Assembly (NCBI GenBank): GCA_965370045.1
Contig: CBDUSI010000024.1
Span: forward strand, 1 to 45,492
Length of the DNA: 45,492 nt
Direction: 5' to 3'
Origin: CAZONU01 sp965370045
Lineage (GTDB): Bacteria; Planctomycetota; SZUA-567; JAKLDR01
The position numbers and the translations under genes are program-made. Shown in pieces: positions 7,904 to 16,055 of the stretch. Position 1 is the stretch's first letter. The number at the start of each line of letters is the position of its first letter. The notes under the pieces were generated by a model. It made no database searches. It was not told the origin of the DNA and saw nothing but the letters and a program-made list of their open reading frames with translations.

Positions 7904-8320
7904 GCATACCCAACCCCAGGAAAAAGGCAAGGCCCCAGTATCTCCCCAGCCATTGCCGGGGGAAGGGGTGCGCGAGAAAGTCAGGCAAGCGTCCAGATAC
8001 AGATAATGGCAACGACCAGAATGCCCCACACGAGGGGCTTCGCAAATGGCCGGAGAGTTCCGTCGCTCTTGGCCAGCAGAATCCGTATGGGGTTGATGGC
8101 GTGAAATTTCCACCTGCCGCTGCCCTTTACGAAGAAGAGGCCGCCTCCCAGAAGGCAAAGCAATGCTGTCAGGCCAATCTTCTCTTCTTCGGGCATCTGG
8201 AGTTCCCCTCCCGCCCCCAGTATACCCCCCATCCATTGCCGGGGGCAAGGGCCAGTGTCCTGACCCAATTCATGTGCCCCGCATACCCAGCCCCTCGGAA
8301 AAGAGCAAGGCCCCAGGATT
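7904..8320. repeat. Cluster of imperfect ~60-bp repeats around a small gene
   Basis: A composite unit appears at 7904-7966 and again in pieces at about 8213-8250 and 8281-8320. Shared blocks are GCATACCCA[AG]CCCC followed by GGAAAA and GCAAGGCCCCAG (7904 and 8281), CCCCAGTAT (7934 and about 8215), and CCATTGCCGGGGG (7950 and 8233). The copies lie upstream and downstream of the 7981-8196 gene and before guaB. Their nature is unknown. Confidence 0.6.
7981..8196 (-). CDS. Small two-helix membrane protein, unknown
   Basis: This 71-residue protein starts at ATG 8194-8196, with GGAGGGG about nine bases upstream on the minus strand. Two hydrophobic helices are visible: about residues 7-22 (GLTALLCLLGGGLFFV) and about 55-70 (LVWGILVVAIICIWTL), joined by a basic loop. 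The frame continues upstream to 8433, but that part is repeat sequence and lacks a ribosome binding site. I see no family match. It lies inside a cluster of repeats, on the opposite strand from guaB. Its size, hydrophobic pattern and good ribosome binding site make it a believable gene, but it could be spurious. Confidence 0.55.
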   Translation of the reverse strand: MPEEEKIGLTALLCLLGGGLFFVKGSGRWKFHAINPIRILLAKSDGTLRPFAKPLVWGILVVAIICIWTLA

Positions 8321-8471
8321 TTCCCGCAGCCCGGTTTCGCCGCTGGTTTTTCTTTTCTTGACTTCCGGGGGCGCAGGCATAGGGTGGCTCTATGGAGCGT
8401 GTAATAAGCAGGTTCGTGATCCGGCGTCCGCATCCCGCGGGCGCCGGTCTGTTTTTGGAGGGGTCCCCGGC

Positions 8472-9930
<1,459 letters not shown>

Positions 9931-9947
<17 letters not shown>

Positions 9948-11487
9948 GCATCAGCTTGTACTGATAATCGACTTCGGGTCGCAGTACACCCAGCTGATCG
10001 CCCGGCGGGTCCGGGAGCTCAACGTCTACTGCCGCATCGAGCCCTGCTTCGCGCTGGACCTTGCCAGGTTGAGAGAAATAGCCCCCGACGCGGTGATCCT
10101 CACCGGCGGGCCGCGCAGCGTTTACGACGAGGGCGCGCCGCTGCTGCCCCGTGAGTACTTCGATATGGGGGTTCCTACTCTTGGCATCTGCTACGGCGCG
10201 CAGATGGCCACGCACGTCCTGGGCGGGCGCGTGGGCCAGGCCTTCAGCCGCGAGTACGGCCATACGGACATGGAGATCAGGGTCGAGGACCAGCTCTTCG
10301 CGGGCATCGGCGGGCGCACGGCGGTGTGGATGAGCCACGGCGACCGCCTGGAGGAGCCCGCGCCCGGCTTCGAGGTATTGAGCAGCACCGCGGACGCTCC
10401 GGTCGCCGCCCTCAGGAGCGGGGAGCGCAAGTTCTGGGGCGTGCAGTTCCACCCGGAGGTCAGCCACACCGAACGGGGCACCGAGATACTGGCCAACTTC
10501 CTCAGGGAGTGCGCGAAGCTCACCGGCGACTGGACGGTGAAGAGCTTCGTCGACGAGTCGGTGGCGGCCATCGCCGAGCAGGTCGGCGACGCGCGCGTGG
10601 TCCTGGGCCTCTCCGGGGGCGTGGACAGCGCGGTGGCCGCGATGCTCATCGACCGGGCGATCGGCGAGCGCCTGGAGTGCATCTTCGTGGACAACGGCGT
10701 CCTGCGCCGCGACGAGGGCCGCCGGGTGGTCGAGGTTTTCGGGGCGCGCTTCGGCGCGCGGCTGCATCACATAGACGCCGCCGACCGCTTCCTGGACGAG
10801 CTCGCCGGGGTCACCGATCCCGAGGAGAAGCGCAAGGTCATCGGCCGGGTCTTCATCGAGGTCTTCGAGGAGGAGGCCAAGAAACTCGATGGCGTGAAGT
10901 TCCTGGCCCAGGGGACGCTCTATCCCGACGTCATCGAGTCGGTGGCCGTGCACGGCGGGCCCACCGCGACGATCAAGAGCCACCACAACGTGGGCGGGCT
11001 GCCCGCCTCGCTGGGGCTGGATCTGGTCGAGCCGCTGCGCTTTCTATTCAAGGACGAGGTCCGCCTCCTCGGCCGGGAGCTGGGTCTGTCCGAGGAGATC
11101 ATCAAGCGCCAGCCCTTCCCGGGGCCGGGCCTGGCCGTGCGCATCCTCGGCGAGGTGACCCGCGCGCGCTGCGACGTGCTGCGCGGGGCGGACTGGATCG
11201 TCGTCGAGGAGATGAAGAAGTCCGGCTGGTACGACAAGCTCTGGCAGACCTTCTCGGTGCTGCTGCCGGTGAAGACCGTGGGGGTGATGGGCGACGAGCG
11301 CACCTACGAGAACGCTGTGGTGCTGCGCTGCGTGGAGAGTCACGACGGCATGACCTGCGACTGGGCGCGGCTGCCCTACGAGCTGCTGGGCAACATCTCC
11401 AATCGCATCGTCAACGAGGTGCGCGGCGTCAACCGGGTGGTCTACGACCTGACCTCCAAACCCCCCGGCACCATCGAGTGGGAGTAA
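9931..11487 (+). CDS. guaA: GMP synthase (glutamine-hydrolysing)
   Basis: GuaA converts XMP to GMP using ATP and the amide of glutamine. The class I amidotransferase domain covers about residues 8-195, with nucleophile Cys87 in LGICYGAQ and the HPE motif in VQFHPEVSHTE. The ATP pyrophosphatase domain follows, with the P-loop LGLSGGVDSAV near residue 225, and the C-terminal dimerisation domain ends KPPGTIEWE as is usual. At 518 residues it is full length. The ATG lies within the end of guaB, and GGAGGGGCGCG directly precedes it, so the two are translated together. The stop codon is 10 bases before the left repeat of the GxxExxY cassette. Confidence 0.98.
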
Positions 11488-11497
11488 CCTTCTTCTT

Positions 11498-11526
11498 AAC
11501 CACCAAGACACCAAGGCACCAAGGTC
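11498..11526 (+). repeat. Left inverted repeat, CACCAAGA tandem units
   Basis: Three tandem 8-base units, CACCAAGA, CACCAAGG and CACCAAGG, begin at 11501 after AAC, in the opposite orientation to the repeat at 12006-12032. Confidence 0.85.
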
Positions 11527-11550
11527 AACATTGGATGTGAAAGAGAGCGC

Positions 11551-11964
11551 ATGACCGGCCGGACAGCCAAGGGCGCAGACGGACCGATTCCCGAAGATGT
11601 CGACCGGGTTGCCGCGGAAATCGTCGACGCTGCGTATGCCGTTCACAGCACGCTGGGCCCAGGACTGCTGGAAAGCGTATACGAGGTGTGTTTGGCGCAC
11701 GAACTGGCACAGAGGGGTTTAGACTTCAAGAGGCAGGTAACACTTCCCGTGAAATACGGGGACGTTCGCCTGGACGCCGGTTTTCGCCTGGACTTGGTGG
11801 TGGAAGGCCGCGTTGTGGTCGAGTTGAAACACGTCGAGAAGATACAAGGTGTCCACAAAGCCCAACTCCTGACTTATCTGAAGCTCAGCGGCTACCGGTT
11901 AGGGCTGCTGATCAATTTCAACACGGCCCTGATCAAAGACGGCATTCGCAGGCTGGCGTTGTGA
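11551..11964 (+). CDS. GxxExxY family protein (PD-(D/E)XK nuclease-like)
   Basis: This 137-residue protein carries the naming motif at residues 38-44 (GLLESVY), preceded by AAYAVHSTLGP. A later RLDLVVEGRVVVELKHV gives the D...ExK arrangement of the PD-(D/E)XK nuclease superfamily, in which this family is placed. The end is LLINFNTALIKDGIRRLAL, typical for full-length members. Nuclease activity has, to my knowledge, not been shown for the family, and the biological role is unclear. AAAGAGAG before the ATG is a weak ribosome binding site. The gene sits alone inside a pair of inverted CACCAAGA repeats that part guaA from rlmN. Confidence 0.9.
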   Translation: MTGRTAKGADGPIPEDVDRVAAEIVDAAYAVHSTLGPGLLESVYEVCLAHELAQRGLDFKRQVTLPVKYGDVRLDAGFRLDLVVEGRVVVELKHVEKIQGVHKAQLLTYLKLSGYRLGLLINFNTALIKDGIRRLAL

Positions 11965-12005
11965 AGTTGTGATGACGCTCGCCGTCTCCCCAACCATTCC
12001 TCATC

Positions 12006-12032
12006 GTCTTGGTGTCTTGGTGTCTTGGTGTC
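12006..12032 (-). repeat. Right inverted repeat, CACCAAGA tandem units
   Basis: Read on the minus strand it is three CACCAAGA units in a row. It overlaps the start of rlmN: TTG 12025 and GTG 12028, the only upstream start candidates for rlmN, lie inside it. Confidence 0.85.
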
Positions 12033-13074
12033 AAAAGAAGAACGCCCGCTTACTGCGCTGACGCCCGAGCAGCTCGCGGACTTCCTGAAGTCCCGGGGCC
12101 TGCCCGCCTACCGGGCGAAGCAAATATGGCAGTGGGTCTGGAAGAAGCGCGCGCTGGACTACGAGGCCATGACCGACCTGCCCAGGGAGCTGCGCGCGGC
12201 GCTGGGCGCGGAGCTCCCTGTGACCGGGCTCATCGTCAAGACCGTGCGCCGCTCGAAGCGCGACGGGACGGTCAAGGCGCTCATGTACGCGCACGGCGGG
12301 CAGTGCGTCGAGGCCGTGGCCATGCCCGACGAGGAGTCCGGGCGGCTGTCCATATGCGTCTCGACGCAGATGGGCTGCGCCATGGGATGTAAGTTTTGCG
12401 CCAGCACGGTTGGCGGGCTCAAGGGCAATCTCTACGTCTCGGAGATACTCGACCAGGTGCTCTTGATGTCCGACCTCGCCGGCGAGCCGGCCAGCAACGT
12501 GGTGCTCATGGGCATGGGCGAGCCGCTGGCCAACTACGAGAAGTGCCGCGATGCGGTTAAACGTCTCAACTCCCCCGACTGGCTGGGCCTCGGCGCGCGG
12601 CGCATCACCGTGAGCACCGTGGGCCTGGTCGAGAAGATGGTCCGTCTTGCCGATGAATGGCCGCCGGTAGGCCTCGCCGTGTCACTTCACGCCCCCAATG
12701 ACGATCTGCGCAGGAAGATAATCCCCTCCTCCGGGAAGCACACTATAGCCGAGATACTGGAAGTGGCCTCCGGCTACGCCAACCGGACCTCGCGGCGCTT
12801 CACCGTCGAGTACGTGCTGCTCGCCGGCTTGAACGCCGCGCGTACGCACGCCGAAGAGTTGGCAGGGCTCTTGCGCCGCCGGCCGGCCAAGGTGAACCTC
12901 ATCGCCATGAACCCCGGCGGGGCGGGGGAGTTCGCCGCGCCCAGCGAGGGTCGGGTGAAGGCCTTCCGCGACGTGCTCGCCGAGCGCGGAATAGGAGTTA
13001 CTATACGCAAGCGCCGCGGCCGGGACATCGAAGCGGCCTGCGGCCAGCTGCGGCTGCGGGAGGAAGAGGAATAG
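12028..13074 (+). CDS. rlmN: 23S rRNA (adenine-C2)-methyltransferase RlmN (dual-specificity, radical SAM)
   Basis: RlmN methylates C2 of A2503 in 23S rRNA, and A37 in some tRNAs, by radical SAM chemistry. The [4Fe-4S] motif C-x3-C-x2-C is in GCAMGCKFCAS, the SAM-binding GMGEPLANY follows, and the C-terminal IEAACGQL holds the Cys that is part of the reaction. With GTG 12028 the protein has 348 residues, a normal length. The N-terminal domain (LTPEQLADFLKSRGLPAYRA) is complete. The start codon and everything upstream lie in a CACCAAGA repeat with no Shine-Dalgarno sequence, so initiation may be weak or use TTG 12025. The next gene starts 4 bases after the stop. Confidence 0.95.
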   Translation: MSKEERPLTALTPEQLADFLKSRGLPAYRAKQIWQWVWKKRALDYEAMTDLPRELRAALGAELPVTGLIVKTVRRSKRDGTVKALMYAHGGQCVEAVAMPDEESGRLSICVSTQMGCAMGCKFCASTVGGLKGNLYVSEILDQVLLMSDLAGEPASNVVLMGMGEPLANYEKCRDAVKRLNSPDWLGLGARRITVSTVGLVEKMVRLADEWPPVGLAVSLHAPNDDLRRKIIPSSGKHTIAEILEVASGYANRTSRRFTVEYVLLAGLNAARTHAEELAGLLRRRPAKVNLIAMNPGGAGEFAAPSEGRVKAFRDVLAERGIGVTIRKRRGRDIEAACGQLRLREEEE

Positions 13075-13078
13075 GACT

Positions 13079-14479
13079 ATGGAGAGCGAAAGCTCCGGCG
13101 AGGTCGGGGAGCAGAAGCGCGGGTTCCTGAAGCGCGTCGGCTGCGGCAAACTGGTCCTGGGCTTCCTGGCGCTGCTTATTGTGATCGCCGGCTGCTGGTA
13201 CTGGAACCTGAGCCGGGACCGGAGCGCCTTCCTGCGTCATGTGGAAGCTCTGGTCCAGGACGCCGAGGCCAGCAAGCCGACGGTGGCCCTGGCGGACAAC
13301 GCCGCCTCGGTCTACCAGCGGGCCTTCGGTCTTTACGTGCCCGCTCGCAACTTCAGGACCGGGCAGGATGATTACCGCTATTTTGACCTGGAGAACAGCA
13401 AGCGAGTTGTGAACCTCGACCCTAAGCTGGTCGCCAAGTACCTCGCCGGGAACGCCGCCGCCCTGAACGCGGTCAGGGCGGCGGCCGGGCTTCCCGACTG
13501 CGACTTCGGCCTGGACCTGCGCGATTTCCAGGTCTCCGAGCATCGGGGGGGGATGCGCCAGGCAGTGCGCCTGCTCTGCGTGTCGGCCAGGATCAAGGCC
13601 CGTGCCGGCAAGCCCGCCGAGGCCCTGGGCGAGCTGGCCGTGGCCCTGCGCGTGGCGCGCGACGTCGGACGCGGGGGGCTGATTCCCCGGATGGTCCGGA
13701 TCGCCTGCGAGGGCGTTATCGTCGCCGGTATCGAGTTGGCGCTGGGGGACTGCGAGCCAGACGCCGCTTCGCTGGAGAAATTCCTGGTGACGCTCCGGAA
13801 ACACCACGCCGAACGCGGCACCATGGAGAAGTGCCTGATCCTGGAACAGGCCCACGTACTGGCTTCATTCTACGGCCCGCTGGTTTCCGGGAAGGCCTCC
13901 GCCGCGGACGTCGCCACGGCACGGATGCTCATGCCCGACCTGGGCCTGTCGGAGGACATGGAGAAGCTGGAGAAGGCGCGGTTCTGGCTGTGGCAGAAGG
14001 GCGGGTTCGTCATCAAGGACGCCCGGCACTTCGAGCGGGTGATGGAGAGGTACATCGAGGCCGCCGCCAAACCCTACCCCCAAGCCCTCGCGGAAGCCGA
14101 GGACATAGCTGCGGAGTTGGAGGAGCCGCCCGCCTGGTGGGCTGGGGTTTCCTGCATGATGATCGGTGCCTTTTCCCGCATATTCCGGAGCGACGCCCGG
14201 CTGGAGGCCAAGCTGCGCGTCGCGCGGCTGGGCGTGGGCTGCCGGCTCTACAAAACGAAGTTCGGGAAGTACCCGGAGAAGCTCTCCGACCTCTCCGCGA
14301 AGCTGCCGGAGCATTTCAAGAAGCTGCCCGCAGATCCCTTCACCGGCAAACCCATGATCTACAAGAAGACCGCGAAGGGCTGCATGATCTACAGCGTGGC
14401 GAAGGATGGCAAGGACGACGGCGGGACGCGCTACAATTGGAAGAAGCCCTACGACTGGGTCTTCGAGTTGAAGAGATAG
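13079..14479 (+). CDS. Membrane-anchored protein with pseudopilin-like C-terminus, unknown
   Basis: This 466-residue protein has one transmembrane helix at about residues 24-43 (KLVLGFLALLIVIAGCWYW) and a long, mostly helical outer part. Its last 90 residues carry LYKTKFGKYPEKLSDL, LPADPFTGKPMIYKK and SVAKDGKDDGG. This resembles the C-terminal end of type II secretion pseudopilins (YP...L..L....P.DPW/F, then a D-D-G loop), although the N-terminus is not a prepilin signal. Proteins of this design are common and unnamed in planctomycetes. AGGAAGAGGAATAGGA precedes the ATG, inside the end of rlmN, so it is translated in one operon with it. The function is unknown. Confidence 0.8.
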   Translation: MESESSGEVGEQKRGFLKRVGCGKLVLGFLALLIVIAGCWYWNLSRDRSAFLRHVEALVQDAEASKPTVALADNAASVYQRAFGLYVPARNFRTGQDDYRYFDLENSKRVVNLDPKLVAKYLAGNAAALNAVRAAAGLPDCDFGLDLRDFQVSEHRGGMRQAVRLLCVSARIKARAGKPAEALGELAVALRVARDVGRGGLIPRMVRIACEGVIVAGIELALGDCEPDAASLEKFLVTLRKHHAERGTMEKCLILEQAHVLASFYGPLVSGKASAADVATARMLMPDLGLSEDMEKLEKARFWLWQKGGFVIKDARHFERVMERYIEAAAKPYPQALAEAEDIAAELEEPPAWWAGVSCMMIGAFSRIFRSDARLEAKLRVARLGVGCRLYKTKFGKYPEKLSDLSAKLPEHFKKLPADPFTGKPMIYKKTAKGCMIYSVAKDGKDDGGTRYNWKKPYDWVFELKR

Positions 14480-14499
14480 GCCCCGTTTTCCCCGTGACT

Positions 14500-14527
14500 T
14501 TGCCCCTCCCGGGCCGTCATGTATAAT
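14500..14527 (+). promoter_or_regulatory. Sigma-70-type promoter TTGCCC-N16-TATAAT
   Basis: The -35 TTGCCC is at 14500-14505 and the perfect -10 TATAAT at 14522-14527, 16 bp apart. The expected start of transcription is near 14534, giving a leader of about 23 bases that contains AGGAGGT. Confidence 0.8.
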
Positions 14528-14556
14528 AGGTCAAGCTCCCGTCAGGAGGTCCGGCA

Positions 14557-15378
14557 TTGTTGCGTGCCCTGATAGTTTCCTGTCTCATCCTCGGCGCCGC
14601 TCCGCTGGCCTTCGCCGGCGAGAAACCCGGCAAGAAACCCGGCGGGGAGCGGGTCAAGAAGCTCGTCGATCCCGAACCCACGCCGAAGATGAAGGCTCGG
14701 ATCGCCAAGCTCATCAAGGACCTGGGCAGCGAGAAGCCCGAGGTCCGCGACGCCGCCCGGAAGGCCCTGGTTTCGGTCGGCCGGCAGGCGCTTCCGGCCC
14801 TGCGCGCCGCGGCCAAGAGCAAGGACGCGGAGGTGGCCGACGCCGCCACGAAGCTCATATCCAAGATTGAGGGCGCCAAGGCGCGCTCCACGGTCAAGAT
14901 CACCAGCAAGGGCAGTCGCGAGAAGGGGAATTTTGAGATAACCGTTTTCAGCTCGGTGGACACCGTCACTGTGCGCGACTTCAAGGAGGCCTTCGCCCTT
15001 GAGATCAAGCCGGCCGACGGCAAGATAGCGCTCTACGCCGAGCCCGACAAGGAGAAGTTCAAGAAGAAGTACCCCAAGATGTGGGCCAAGTACGCCGAGC
15101 CCATCCTGGACACCGAAAACCCCGACCGCGCGGTCAAGGAGGCCATGGTCCGCGAGCTGATGCCCCAGTTCAGGCGCAAGTACCTGGAAATCCGCAAGCG
15201 CGAGCCCAAGCCGGAGGAGCTGGCGGCCATGGAGAAGCTGGTCCGCGAGAAGCTGGACAAGCTCCTCAAGAAGAAGCGAACCGTCATCGAAACGCCCATT
15301 GTGAAGAAGCCGGCGCCGGAGCCGGTGAAGTCACCCCGCCGCAGAAGCTCCGGGCCCGTGCTGGTGCCGCTGGACTGA
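14557..15378 (+). CDS. Exported HEAT-repeat protein
   Basis: This 273-residue protein starts with TTG six bases after a perfect AGGAGGT (14544-14550). Residues 1-20 are a signal peptide (LRALIVSCLILGAAPLAFA, with cleavage expected after AFA). Residues of about 40-105 form one or two HEAT-like repeats (VRDAARKALVSVGRQALPAL). The second half is very rich in Lys and Glu with predicted helices, and it ends in a basic Pro-rich tail. I do not recognise the C-terminal region. The gene has its own promoter at 14500-14527, so it is separate from the rlmN operon. Confidence 0.8.
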   Translation: MLRALIVSCLILGAAPLAFAGEKPGKKPGGERVKKLVDPEPTPKMKARIAKLIKDLGSEKPEVRDAARKALVSVGRQALPALRAAAKSKDAEVADAATKLISKIEGAKARSTVKITSKGSREKGNFEITVFSSVDTVTVRDFKEAFALEIKPADGKIALYAEPDKEKFKKKYPKMWAKYAEPILDTENPDRAVKEAMVRELMPQFRRKYLEIRKREPKPEELAAMEKLVREKLDKLLKKKRTVIETPIVKKPAPEPVKSPRRRSSGPVLVPLD

Positions 15379-15436
15379 AAGACTCCGAGCCGCTGTCTGG
15401 ATAATCAGTGAGAGGATCGGGCGGCAGCCTTCCCGG

Positions 15437-15643
15437 CTACTTCCGGGGGCAGCCGCGCATCTTCTCGACGACCTGGTTGATCTCGTCCTGAGAGGGCTCG
15501 CCGCCGAAGGGCCAGCGCTTGATGAAGTCGCGCGCGAAGTCCTCCAGGGTCTGGTCGCTCTGGCGCGCGAGCTTCTCCACCTGGCAGGGGTCGACGTTGC
15601 CGACCACGCGCTCCCAGTCGAAATCGGTCTTGGCCTTCTCCAT
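15437..15643 (-). CDS. Small hypothetical protein (68 residues)
   Basis: The start ATG at 15641-15643 has AAGGAAGG seven bases upstream. The frame is open to 15691 but only this start has a ribosome binding site. The product begins MEKAKTDFDWERVVGNVDP and is acidic, soluble and probably helical, with two cysteines far apart. No family is recognised. A -10 TATAAT at 15696-15701 lies about 50 bases upstream. Good coding signals support a real gene on the strand opposite to its upstream neighbour. Confidence 0.65.
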   Translation of the reverse strand: MEKAKTDFDWERVVGNVDPCQVEKLARQSDQTLEDFARDFIKRWPFGGEPSQDEINQVVEKMRGCPRK

Positions 15644-15695
15644 AATCGCCTTCCTTCCGCCGCGGATCCCGGCAGGTACCGTCTCCCCCAACTAC

Positions 15696-15701
15696 ATTAT
15701 A
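15696..15701 (-). promoter_or_regulatory. -10 element TATAAT for the 68-residue gene
   Basis: Minus-strand TATAAT is a perfect -10. The -35 region 17 bases upstream (TGGAAT) matches poorly, so strength is uncertain. Confidence 0.5.
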
Positions 15702-15813
15702 CCTCATTCGCGCCCCTGATTCCACACGATTCGCGGCCGTGCGCGCGCCCGGTGCGGGTCGAATGTCGCAACTGCACGCGGCCCAGCGCTTTGGGCGGAA
15801 AGGCGAGTGTTCT

Positions 15814-15831
15814 GCACAAAGTGATTTGTGC
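15814..15831. other. Perfect palindrome GCACAAA-N4-TTTGTGC
   Basis: A 7-bp inverted repeat with a 4-base centre lies in the 266-base gap between the 68-residue gene and the DUF2135 gene. It could be an operator or a small hairpin. Apart from the -10 element at 15696, I see nothing else in this gap. Confidence 0.45.
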
Positions 15832-15909
15832 GCTTGCCGGGACCCGGTCTTGACTGTGCCGTTGGCGAGGGCTGCGCTGTGAGCTCATCTTCGCAGGGCC
15901 CGCCCGGAG

Positions 15910-16055
15910 CTACTTCTTCGCGGTTGCGGGGAGAGTCAGCTTCTTCACCGTAACCCTCTGCTTCTTCTTCGTCAGTTCGACCGTGTGCGTGGTGACCGTC
16001 TCGTTCTCACTGCCGTAGTTGAGGTAGACCTTCAGGGTCACCTTGGTCCGCCGGG
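15910..16055 (-). pseudogene. Out-of-frame C-terminal end of the DUF2135 protein
   Basis: After the GTP of YFSGTP, the expected continuation of the DUF2135 domain lies in another frame: RRTKVTLKVYLNYGSENE, then VTVKKLTLPATAKK and a stop. One missing base near 16050-16056, in a C/G run, would explain it. With the frame restored, the protein would be about 945 residues. Confidence 0.75.

Larger units (their letters stand above)
11498..12032 (+). mobile_element. Repeat-bounded GxxExxY cassette between guaA and rlmN
   Basis: About 535 bp is bounded on the left by ACCACCAAGACACCAAGG-type repeats (11498-11526) and on the right by the inverse, GTCTTGGTGTCTTGGTGTC (12006-12032). The only gene inside encodes a GxxExxY protein with a PD-(D/E)XK-like core. 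Such proteins next to CACCAAGA repeats are familiar to me from planctomycete-type genomes. I see no transposase and no certain target duplication, so mobility is inference from the layout. Confidence 0.6.

Noticed and set aside
11498..12032. CRISPR-like interpretation of the CACCAAGA arrays
   Set aside because: The units are 8 bases with no spacers and lie in inverted orientation around a gene.
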